Origin: an uncultured Pseudomonadota bacterium
GTDB taxonomy: Bacteria > Pseudomonadota > Gammaproteobacteria > Burkholderiales > Burkholderiaceae
Assembly: GCA_946480245.1 (NCBI GenBank)
Contig: CAMLIZ010000114.1
Location: forward strand, 1-15,017
Reading direction: 5' to 3'
Length of the DNA stretch: 15,017 bases
Shown here: positions 1 to 6,718 of the stretch, piece after piece
How the letters are laid out: each line of letters begins with the position of its first letter
How positions within the stretch are numbered: the stretch's first letter is position 1
Made by a program: the position numbers and the translations under genes
The notes under the pieces: model-generated
Database searches by the model: none
What the model was told of the DNA's origin: nothing
The model's input: the letters and a program-made list of their open reading frames with translations, nothing else

Positions 1-44
1 GGTGGCCTGATTACGCCGAGAACGAGATGGCTCGATTACGGTGA
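1..44 (+). CDS. C-terminal end of an upstream reading frame (partial), possibly the end of a PIN-domain segment
   Basis: The third forward frame is open from the window edge to a TGA at 42-44 and reads WPDYAENEMARLR. The stop overlaps the GTG start of the next gene in a GTGA arrangement, typical of translationally coupled genes. The following protein opens with residues that resemble the last strand of a PIN domain (GFITSDDAVL). These 13 codons could therefore instead be the preceding PIN helix of the same protein, put out of frame by an indel. Only 13 codons are visible, so product and identity cannot be established from this window. Confidence 0.4.
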   Translation, partial: WPDYAENEMARLR

Positions 45-1318
45 GAAGTGACACGGGGTTCATCACCAGCGATGACGCCGTGCTTGCTGCCGCGCGCGTA
101 CTAGAAGAGAAGTACGGCATCGACGTCATTTCACCGACGGCGTTTCAGCCCGCAGAGCGGTTCGAAGCCGGTCGTGAAGAAATGCTGGAGACGGGCAACG
201 CGGGTGAGTCCATCATGGTGACAACTCTTCCGGCCGCCGGCGAGAGTGAACTGCGCCAGATGCTGACGCGTCTGGGCATTGCCGATGCAGATGCGATCTC
301 GCTCTGGGGTGCCGCAGATTCGACCGAACGGATCGTCCAGCGAACCGCTGTCCTGTCGGAGGGGCGTCTTGTCGGATACCTTGCGTGTACCAGGCAAGTC
401 GAAGGGTCGACTATTTTTGGTCGCCTTGCCATCGACGAACGTCAACCGAATGCAATGCAAGCCGCACGCCTGCTGTTAAACAAGCTGCTGACGAAGGCCT
501 GCGATGCGTCGCCCGCTCAGGTGCGAGTGCACCTGGCGCCGCGGCAGGTGATTGCTCGCGAGATTGCGGCGGTGCTCGGCTTTGCCGGCTCTGAGGACGG
601 TGCCGTGCTTTCCAAGCTGGTGGTCAACCGTGTCGTCACCGTGAAGAATTGGTCGGCAACAACCTCCGGGCTGCACGCACTGGCCAAACTGAGGCTGCCT
701 TCTATTTGCCCACCGTTCAGAGACTTCGATCAACAGGTCGAGGTTCATTGTCCGGATGGCAATCGCCGCTTTGTGCGGCTACAGGAACTGGAATCGGGTT
801 TGTCGCCCGCGATCTTCTGCCTACCCGGCCGCGACGCGGTCATAACGCCCATCCTGCGCGAGTTTGCTGAACCGCTGCTCGGACATTCCCGACAAGACAG
901 CTTTTTGCCGCGCTCGCGTGCATCACAGTACAGCGAAAGACACTACATCAGCAGCAAGAAGACGCTGAAACTCTTTGCCCCCGGCACCATCATCCTGTTC
1001 TACGAGTCTGGCAAGGGCGGCGGCTCAAGTTCGATCGTAGCGATCGCGCGTGTTCGGCGTGCATACCTGAAGGCCGACAAGGCAACGAACGCTTCGGACT
1101 TGGATCCTTCGGTGCTCTGCGCGGAGACACTGTCGATGATTGGCCTTTCAGAGCTGAAGACCGTGACCGCCTTTGACAATGTGATCCACCTTCCACGTCC
1201 CGTAGGCCTCGCCAGCCTGAAGCGGCTCGGCTGCGGCGAGTCGACACAGCTGATTACGACCCGTCGTATCACGCCTGAACAACTTGAGAGAATCTTGGAA
1301 GAAGGCTTCGCACAATGA
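41..1318 (+). CDS. GNAT-like plus PUA-like (ASCH/EVE-type) two-domain protein, 425 aa
   Basis: Start taken as GTG at 41 because it forms a 4-base GTGA overlap with the preceding stop; no strong Shine-Dalgarno is visible, and the first in-frame ATG is 47 codons in. Residues 1-35 (TGFITSDDAVLAAARVLEEK, then YGIDVISPTAF) resemble the end of a PIN fold. Residues about 95-195 look like a GNAT acetyltransferase core: strand-rich RTAVLSEGRLVGYLACTR, then LAIDERQPNAMQAARLLLNK, a long helix, and VRVHL with AAVLGF near its end. Residues about 300-400 (FAPGTIILFYESGKGG, then IVAIARVRRA) look like a PUA-superfamily beta barrel of ASCH/EVE type, a fold that binds RNA or modified bases. The domain calls come from pattern recognition. 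The acetyltransferase may be active on RNA or protein, or degenerate. The gene overlaps the next one by 4 bases (ATGA), so the two are co-translated. A PIN-GNAT-ASCH fusion broken by a frameshift is the main alternative reading of its 5' end. Confidence 0.65.
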   Translation: MRSDTGFITSDDAVLAAARVLEEKYGIDVISPTAFQPAERFEAGREEMLETGNAGESIMVTTLPAAGESELRQMLTRLGIADADAISLWGAADSTERIVQRTAVLSEGRLVGYLACTRQVEGSTIFGRLAIDERQPNAMQAARLLLNKLLTKACDASPAQVRVHLAPRQVIAREIAAVLGFAGSEDGAVLSKLVVNRVVTVKNWSATTSGLHALAKLRLPSICPPFRDFDQQVEVHCPDGNRRFVRLQELESGLSPAIFCLPGRDAVITPILREFAEPLLGHSRQDSFLPRSRASQYSERHYISSKKTLKLFAPGTIILFYESGKGGGSSSIVAIARVRRAYLKADKATNASDLDPSVLCAETLSMIGLSELKTVTAFDNVIHLPRPVGLASLKRLGCGESTQLITTRRITPEQLERILEEGFAQ

Positions 1319-1812
1319 CCATCACTCACGCACTAATCTCGCTCGAACAGCGCTTTGCCGATGGCATTCTCCGATCGACCAAGCGAGTGGAGCTTCGGCG
1401 CCGGCCGATGCGCCTGGAGGTGGGAACGACGATCTGGATGTACGTCAAAGTGCCTGTGGGCAAAGTCATTGGGTCGGCCCAGGTGCACTCGATGCACGAA
1501 CTGGCCCCTTCGACGCTGTGGCGCCGGTATGGCGACGTCTCAGGCTTGGCAAGAGGCGAGTTCTACGACTACTTCTCTGGCCTCACGAAGGGCTTCGTTG
1601 TCGTGCTAACGAGCCCGAAACGGCTGTCAGAACCGGTTAGTCTCGACCAGCTGCGCGAATTGAACGACGCCTTTCAGCCGCCTCAGTTCTTTCAGCACCT
1701 TGCAAGTGATGGCCCGTTGGTTACGGCGTTCACGCGCAAAGTCAGCGAACATCAAACTCCACGAGTGCGCGATCAGCAAGAGCAGCAGTTCCAAGGTCTC
1801 TACGCAGCATAG
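1315..1812 (+). CDS. ASCH-type PUA-like domain protein, 165 aa
   Basis: ATG at 1315 overlaps the preceding TGA by 4 bases, and a purine-rich AAGAAGG lies 9 bases upstream inside the previous gene, which supports this start. The N-terminal half shows the ASCH-type signature: HALISLEQRFADGILRSTKR followed by VELRRR, with the basic/glutamate/arginine cluster that lines the putative nucleic-acid cleft. IWMYVKVPVGKVIGSAQV, a barrel strand pair, follows. The second half (LTSPKRLSEPVSLDQLRELN, then PPQFFQHL) is helical, as in PUA-like proteins of the COG4933 kind. ASCH domains are thought to bind RNA or modified nucleotides; no enzymatic activity can be read here. Together with the GNAT/PUA-like partner it forms a two-protein unit. 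Its last 23 codons overlap the 3' end of an opposite-strand reading frame, so the extreme C-terminus may be a run-on tail. Confidence 0.7.
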   Translation: MTITHALISLEQRFADGILRSTKRVELRRRPMRLEVGTTIWMYVKVPVGKVIGSAQVHSMHELAPSTLWRRYGDVSGLARGEFYDYFSGLTKGFVVVLTSPKRLSEPVSLDQLRELNDAFQPPQFFQHLASDGPLVTAFTRKVSEHQTPRVRDQQEQQFQGLYAA

Positions 1813-2056
1813 AGTTGTTGTAGAGGGCAGAGTCGCCGAGACGCTCGACGTAGGAGTTGAGCAGCGCCTCCGACTCGTCTACCTTGCGTTCGGCCGCTTC
1901 AAGCCGATGCTTGCGGCTATCCAGGTAGCCGTGCTGCCTGACCTAGACTTCCATGTCCGTCCGCACTTCCTCGGCCTCAACGTGCGCCAAGGCCAGCTCC
2001 AGTAAAGGATGGTCATGCTCGGTATCCGCCACGGCCAGCCGGCTTTTCTTGCTCAG
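1742..2056 (-). pseudogene. Broken short coiled-coil reading frame downstream of the PIN-like gene
   Basis: On the minus strand the frame beginning with CTG at 2056-2054 reads SKKSRLAVADTEHDHPLLEL, continues to RTDMEV, meets a TAG at about 1945, and carries on as VRQHGYLDSRKHRLEAAERK, VDESEALLNSYVERLGDS and ALYNNSMLRR to a TGA at 1744-1742. In total 103 sense codons are split 37 and 66. Third positions are strongly G/C on both sides of the TAG, and the composition is that of a charged helical coiled coil, so this looks like real coding sequence. One C-to-T change (CAG to TAG) would explain the interruption. The CTG start overlaps the stop of the PIN-like gene in a CTGA arrangement, suggesting an original ATGA-coupled second gene of that operon. 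I do not recognise the family. It could be an inactivated partner of the nuclease, or an intact protein if the TAG is a sequencing error. Confidence 0.5.
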
Positions 2057-4020
2057 TGCGCCTGAAGTGCCTGCTTTGGATGGAATTCGCGACCGGCTGG
2101 GAGGGCAAGTTCACGATCCGCCCGGATCGGGGGTTCAGTCTCAAGTGCCAAGGCCCACTTCGGAATAGCGAGTTCCTCTGAGACTTTCTCACGGATGCGC
2201 TCCGGGCTCAGCTTTCCCCCCTGCAGCAAGCGCTGCCATTCGTCTTCCTCGGGATCGACAACGTCGCGCATCAGCTCGACGCCATCCAGAACGACAGAGC
2301 GCAGCTCATCCGCCAGTACGGAGAGAGCCTTGGAAGCAGCCGGTGCGGCGTTCTGAGCAGTCGGCGCGGGAGGAGCCGAGACAATATGGACAATCTTCCG
2401 GTCGCGGTCTCCCGGCAAGAACTTCAGTTGCGCCCTGTGATTCCATAGGTGGAACTGTATGAACTCAAGCGCCTCGGCGTAGGCATCTTCCGTCACCAAG
2501 GAGAGGGGCTTGTCGGCGTAGCTGAACTTGGGGCTGCCTCTGAACGTGCCATGGCTGTCAAAGTAGACCTCATAGAGCACGCCGGCGAGGAGATGCTGTG
2601 CGGCCTCCGGCTGGAACTGGCGCAGCTGTGCTTCGAGCGCAGCCATGAACTCCATGGCTTTCTGGGAATTGCCGCACGCTGCCTGATAGATATTCCGTCC
2701 GAGCACGAACCAAGACGAAGCCGGGAACTGCTCCGACTGGAGTGTGCGGATTTTCACCACCGCGGGGTTCTGCGTGTACCAATTGTGGGACTTGAGCGCA
2801 CGGATGATGGTGTTGATCTCGGAGGGCGCATCCGCTGGGTACAGACTGTCCTGTAGTGCATCTGCATCGTAGTTCAGGCGCGGAGGAGCCGGTTCGTCAG
2901 GCGCGAACTGCAAAGGCAAGTCGACGGCGACAGGTGCCGCGGCGGGCACTTCGACCACAGGGGTAGCGTCGACTGCAGGCTCAAGTAGCAGGCCAGCGGC
3001 AACGTTGTCCATGGGTGCGACCGCAGCGGTTGAACCGTCCTGAGCTGCAGAGGACGCAGTTGGCGCAGCCTCTTGAATGGTGATCTGAATGGCGGCTGCG
3101 AGATGGGAAAACTCAGCCGGGTTGCGCCTCGACATTCCTTCCACGAGGGCAGGCAGATTGGCGATCGTAAAGTTGGTGTGGCCGGCTCTGAGCTTGAATT
3201 CAGCGACGAGTCGAGGGTCAGCCAGTTTGATCTCGGGGTTGGTATTCGTCACTGGCTTGCGCACCCCTCGTGCAAGTTCAATGCGTTTCGCAGGCGCATA
3301 GACCCAATCCGACTTCTCATCCCTGCTGATGAACAGGACCTTCGGAAAATCGGCCACGCTAGCGGCTGACTTCTCAAGGATTTCGTACCAGATGATCAGA
3401 TCGCCCAACCGGTTCTCGGGCTTTCCGTCGTCGCGAAACCCAGGAGGAAGGCGATGCTCGAAGCGCCCGCTCGCCTCCTTGTTAGCACGCGTGCAGTGGG
3501 CGGCCAGATCCGAGCCCAGGATGGCAGAGGACAGATGCGCCTCGATCTCCTGGTGAACAACTCCTGAGTCGAAGTCCTGCGAGAAGACACGCGTATAGGG
3601 GGTCAGCGCGTCGATCGCCGTACGAAAGCCAGCGATGAACGCTGCGCGGTCGCCGAGAAAACAGATCCTCGTCAGCGATGCGTCGTCGACGAACAGGGAC
3701 GCTGTCTCCAGGAGGCCGCGGAGGAGTTTCGTAGCCTGACTTGCTTCCTTGCTTTTGGGCGTATAGGAATCAAGTGTCTTGGAGGTCACCCTAGACAGGT
3801 ATTCGCTCGCGGCCCAGGCAGGGATGACGAGCCGGTTCTGTGCTGCGACGGCATCCGACCATTGGAAGAACTCCTGACGCGCTGCCGAGTGCAGCTTGTA
3901 GAGGTACGTGAGGATGTTGGTGTCAAGGACAATGAGCGTTTGCGGGTCATTCGCCAGCGCAGCGATCTCCGTCACGTGTTCTTCGATGGTTTTGTCGATA
4001 GCAAATTGCCCGAACAGCAT
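2053..4020 (-). CDS. PIN-like (PIN_8 type) predicted ribonuclease, 655 aa, with Ala/Pro-rich linker
   Basis: Start chosen at ATG 4020 (MLFGQFAIDKTIEEHV) because AAGGA sits 7 bases upstream. The frame stays open 26 codons further upstream, but that extension is Arg-rich and lacks a ribosome site. Residues about 28-240 form a PIN-like nuclease: first strand LIVLDTNILTYLYK with Asp33, then AWAASEYLSR with Glu73, RLGDLIIWYE with Asp207 and Glu213, and the late strand FISRDEKSDW with Asp234 and Asp238. These acidic residues match the metal-binding cluster of PIN nucleases, and the DEKSDW ending is typical of the PIN_8 subgroup. Residues about 314-384 are a low-complexity Ala/Pro/Val linker. The remaining C-terminal part is mostly helical, with no recognised motif. 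The expected activity is metal-dependent RNA cleavage in the cytoplasm; the target is unknown. A broken coiled-coil frame follows directly on the same strand, and the gene faces the GNAT/ASCH pair. The absence of a normal small antitoxin nearby argues against a simple VapBC pair. Confidence 0.75.
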   Translation of the reverse strand: MLFGQFAIDKTIEEHVTEIAALANDPQTLIVLDTNILTYLYKLHSAARQEFFQWSDAVAAQNRLVIPAWAASEYLSRVTSKTLDSYTPKSKEASQATKLLRGLLETASLFVDDASLTRICFLGDRAAFIAGFRTAIDALTPYTRVFSQDFDSGVVHQEIEAHLSSAILGSDLAAHCTRANKEASGRFEHRLPPGFRDDGKPENRLGDLIIWYEILEKSAASVADFPKVLFISRDEKSDWVYAPAKRIELARGVRKPVTNTNPEIKLADPRLVAEFKLRAGHTNFTIANLPALVEGMSRRNPAEFSHLAAAIQITIQEAAPTASSAAQDGSTAAVAPMDNVAAGLLLEPAVDATPVVEVPAAAPVAVDLPLQFAPDEPAPPRLNYDADALQDSLYPADAPSEINTIIRALKSHNWYTQNPAVVKIRTLQSEQFPASSWFVLGRNIYQAACGNSQKAMEFMAALEAQLRQFQPEAAQHLLAGVLYEVYFDSHGTFRGSPKFSYADKPLSLVTEDAYAEALEFIQFHLWNHRAQLKFLPGDRDRKIVHIVSAPPAPTAQNAAPAASKALSVLADELRSVVLDGVELMRDVVDPEEDEWQRLLQGGKLSPERIREKVSEELAIPKWALALETEPPIRADRELALPAGREFHPKQALQAH

Positions 4021-4390
4021 CCTCGCGTCCTTCGTGTTGCGATCACACGCGCTTCCCGCGCGGACGGCGCGGCGTGGGGATCCTACCTCCCATCGCAAGG
4101 TGACGTTCTCAGCTCTTCAAGCGCCGCGACCATGCAGCGAGAATTGACCAGCGCCGCGGGCGTGGAGGTGCCATCGAGAACTTCCTATCCCCAGACAGCT
4201 TCGGGTCGTGAGTCGCAGTTGACCGCTGACGAAAGCCGCCCCTGGAGACTACGCGCCCTCAGTCGTGAAGCGGCACCTCACGGGTGATGCGACGAACGAC
4301 AGCTCCCGCCACCTGCGGTCGTTCAACGCCAACTCAGACGGGTCAGCGACCGCAATTCGGCATGACCAACGGTGCGTTGCGAGCAGCGCC
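4021..4390. other. 370-base region without a convincing gene, upstream of the PIN-like gene
   Basis: This stretch separates the helicase 3' end from the PIN-like start. It should hold the PIN-like promoter and perhaps the helicase terminator, but I could not find a convincing -35/-10 pair or a strong hairpin with a T-run. Short open frames on both strands (for example minus 4249-4431) have no recognisable domain and no ribosome site. The minus-strand peptide fragment ALNDRRWRELSF in this stretch resembles the translated dispersed repeats sometimes seen in Burkholderiales intergenic regions. That resemblance is an impression from memory, not a demonstrated match. Confidence 0.4.
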
Positions 4391-6652
4391 TCATCGGCGC
4401 GATCCTGCGCGGCGCTGTCGCATCTGCGCAAGCGGTCGCTTGCCCTTGAGCTGCCGTTCGATGCCGTCGTTCAGGCGCGCACGCAGGTCGAGCACCGCGT
4501 CCACGTGGCCATAGACGCCGGGAAAGCGCAGGTCCAGCCACAGCCATAGCGTGCACGCACGCAGCGCCTGCTCCATGCGGTCGAGCCGGCTGTGGCCGTC
4601 CACTTGATCCAGGAACCACGGCGTGCCGGCCTTGCCGGTCAGCGCGTGGCTGCTGCTCCACTCCAGAAACTCCATCACCTGCGATTCGGTGCGGGTGTCC
4701 ACCGGTGCTTGCGCATAGATGAAGCGCTGCTTCAGCGTGAGCTTGCCCGCGCTGCGGTCGAGCTGCTCGGCCAGCTCGAGCATCTGCTCCAGCTCGGCCA
4801 CCGCGAAATGCGCGTCGTCAAGCTTGAGCTGCTCCATGAACACGCCCAGCACCTCGCGCAGCTTGGTCTTGTGCAGGCGCGAGGCGATGGTCTGCACGTG
4901 CCAGGGGTTGGGCGCCACTGGCGCCTTGAAGCTGCGCGGCGCATGCGGCGTCTTCTGGATCGTCTCCTTCAGGGTACGCGCGGCCGTGGGCTCCGCCTCT
5001 TTCAGCACGCCGACGAAGCCTTCTTCGTGGATGCCGAAGCGGCCGGCGCGGCCGGCGATCTGGTGCACCTCGGATACGTTGAGGGGCCGGTCGTCCTGGC
5101 CGTCGAACTTGGTCATGGTGCTGAACAGCACGCGGCGGATCGGCAGGTTCAGCCCCATGCCGATGGCGTCGGTGGCCACGAGGATGTGCGACTCGCCCTG
5201 CGCAAAGCGCTCCGCCTCGCGCCGGCGCACCTCTGGCGGCAGGGCGCCGTAGATCACCGACACCGGGTGGCCGGCGGCGGCGATCTGGTCGCGCAGCATC
5301 AGCACGTCGCGGCGGCTGAACGCCACCACCGCGTCGCCGAGCTTCAGCGACGCGATGGGCACCGGGTGCGGCAGCAGCTCCACATGCTGCTTGCGACCGA
5401 AGTGCCGCACGTGGCACCGCTCGCCGCACAGGCCCAGCAGGTTCTCGATCGCCGGCACCGCATAGGCCGAGCAGATGATGATCACCTCGTTGGCGGGCAC
5501 CCCCACGATGGCCTGCGTCCAGGCCCAGCCGCGGGCGTTGTCGAAGATCATCTGCGCCTCATCGATCACTGCCAGGTCGATGGGCTTGTTCGTGTTGACC
5601 ATCTCGATGGTGCTGGAGACGGCGCGTGCATGCGGTTCGGGCACGTTCTCTTCGCCGGTGAGCAGCGAACAAGCCACACCCCGGGCGGCCAGGCGGTCGC
5701 GTCCTTCGAGTGCCAGCAGGCGCAGCGGCGCCAGGTAAGCGCCGTCGTGCACCTGCGCGAGGCGCTCGAACGCGGCATGGGTCTTGCCGCTGTTGGGCGG
5801 GCCCACGTACAGCGTCACGCTGCGTTGCAGCCGCCGCGCCTTCTCGAAGGAATCGGGGTAGCCCTGGAACGCGAGCTCGTTGTTCAGGCCCTCCAGCGTG
5901 TCGAGCTCGGTGACGCGGTGTTCCCAACGGTCTTGCACGCGGGTGCAGGCCTTCTTCAGTTCATCGAATTGCCCCACGCCCCGCGGCACCGCGCATTCCG
6001 CCTGCAGGCGCGCCAGCAGCGACTCGATGTGGCGCGGCTTGTACGCGCGGCTGCGCTCGACCAGGGCCTCCAGGTGCGCCACCAGCTCGGCGGCATGGGG
6101 GTGCGCGGGTGCCCGCCCCAGCGCAGCAAGCAGCGCGGCCTTGTCCCCGGTGCGGTAGTAGGCCCAGACCGGATCGGCCGCCACGGGCATGCGAAACAGA
6201 ACCGGCACGCGCCAGCCGGGTTCCGACAGCTGCAAGGTTTGGCTGATCAGGCGCGTCCATTCGCCGGCGTGCGCCGACACGCCCAGCGCTTCGAGCGCGG
6301 CGGTGCGTTCCTGCATCAAGGGCCGCACCGCCGCCCCGGTGCCCACGGCATCGAGGTGCGCCAAAGCGGTGTCCATCAGCTCGGGCGCAATCCAGCGGCT
6401 GGGGCGGGCGCCGGCGGCCTTTTGCAGCAGCACGAGGCCGCGCTTGTCGAACTGCTCTTCGGACCCTGCGCCCTGATCGGCCACAAAGTCAGCCGGCTTC
6501 ACGACCTGCGGCAGCGTGTACGCGGCCTGGCGGATGCGATCGAACCGTTCCTTGTCGATGTGCGGCGGCACGCGCCTGGCGTGGCGCGGGTTGGGCAGGT
6601 TCAGCGGCTCTGGCAGATGACTCGTTGGCGTCTTGGCTTGAGGGGTGGGCAT
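4391..6652 (-). CDS. SUV3-type DExH-box RNA helicase, 753 aa
   Basis: A superfamily 2 ATP-dependent RNA helicase related to mitochondrial SUV3/SUPV3L1, which unwinds structured RNA for exonucleolytic decay. Motif I (Walker A) is GPPNSGKT at residues 284-291, motif II is VIDEAQM around 362-368 with Asp364-Glu365, and motif III-like IIICSAY lies near 391-397. The second RecA domain has SVIYGALPPEVRRREAERF, then ILVATDAIGMGLNLP and motif VI QIAGRAGRFG at 531-540 with its arginine finger. The DEAQ/GRAGRFG combination and the helical C-terminal region after residue 560 (PWHVQTI, LEQMLELAEQLD) fit SUV3. The roughly 270-residue N-terminal extension is helical and of unclear role. Start ATG at 6652 lacks a visible Shine-Dalgarno. 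The last residues (RQRRAGSRR) are basic. It is well separated from both neighbours, so it is probably monocistronic. A role in RNA turnover with PNPase or RNase R is inferred from the family. Confidence 0.9.
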   Translation of the reverse strand: MPTPQAKTPTSHLPEPLNLPNPRHARRVPPHIDKERFDRIRQAAYTLPQVVKPADFVADQGAGSEEQFDKRGLVLLQKAAGARPSRWIAPELMDTALAHLDAVGTGAAVRPLMQERTAALEALGVSAHAGEWTRLISQTLQLSEPGWRVPVLFRMPVAADPVWAYYRTGDKAALLAALGRAPAHPHAAELVAHLEALVERSRAYKPRHIESLLARLQAECAVPRGVGQFDELKKACTRVQDRWEHRVTELDTLEGLNNELAFQGYPDSFEKARRLQRSVTLYVGPPNSGKTHAAFERLAQVHDGAYLAPLRLLALEGRDRLAARGVACSLLTGEENVPEPHARAVSSTIEMVNTNKPIDLAVIDEAQMIFDNARGWAWTQAIVGVPANEVIIICSAYAVPAIENLLGLCGERCHVRHFGRKQHVELLPHPVPIASLKLGDAVVAFSRRDVLMLRDQIAAAGHPVSVIYGALPPEVRRREAERFAQGESHILVATDAIGMGLNLPIRRVLFSTMTKFDGQDDRPLNVSEVHQIAGRAGRFGIHEEGFVGVLKEAEPTAARTLKETIQKTPHAPRSFKAPVAPNPWHVQTIASRLHKTKLREVLGVFMEQLKLDDAHFAVAELEQMLELAEQLDRSAGKLTLKQRFIYAQAPVDTRTESQVMEFLEWSSSHALTGKAGTPWFLDQVDGHSRLDRMEQALRACTLWLWLDLRFPGVYGHVDAVLDLRARLNDGIERQLKGKRPLAQMRQRRAGSRR

Positions 6653-6718
6653 GACAGCGTCAATGTGGCGCTCGGGACTCTAACCCGTACGTGGACGCGC
6701 GAAAGCCGACCCGCGCGC

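Noticed and set aside
1813..2005. Plus-strand continuation frame after the ASCH gene
   Set aside because: Coding bias in this stretch fits the minus-strand coiled-coil frame instead; the plus-strand peptide has no features of its own.
4021..4098. Upstream extension of the PIN-like protein to 4098
   Set aside because: The extra 26 residues are Arg-rich and unlike a protein start, whereas ATG 4020 has AAGGA at the right distance.
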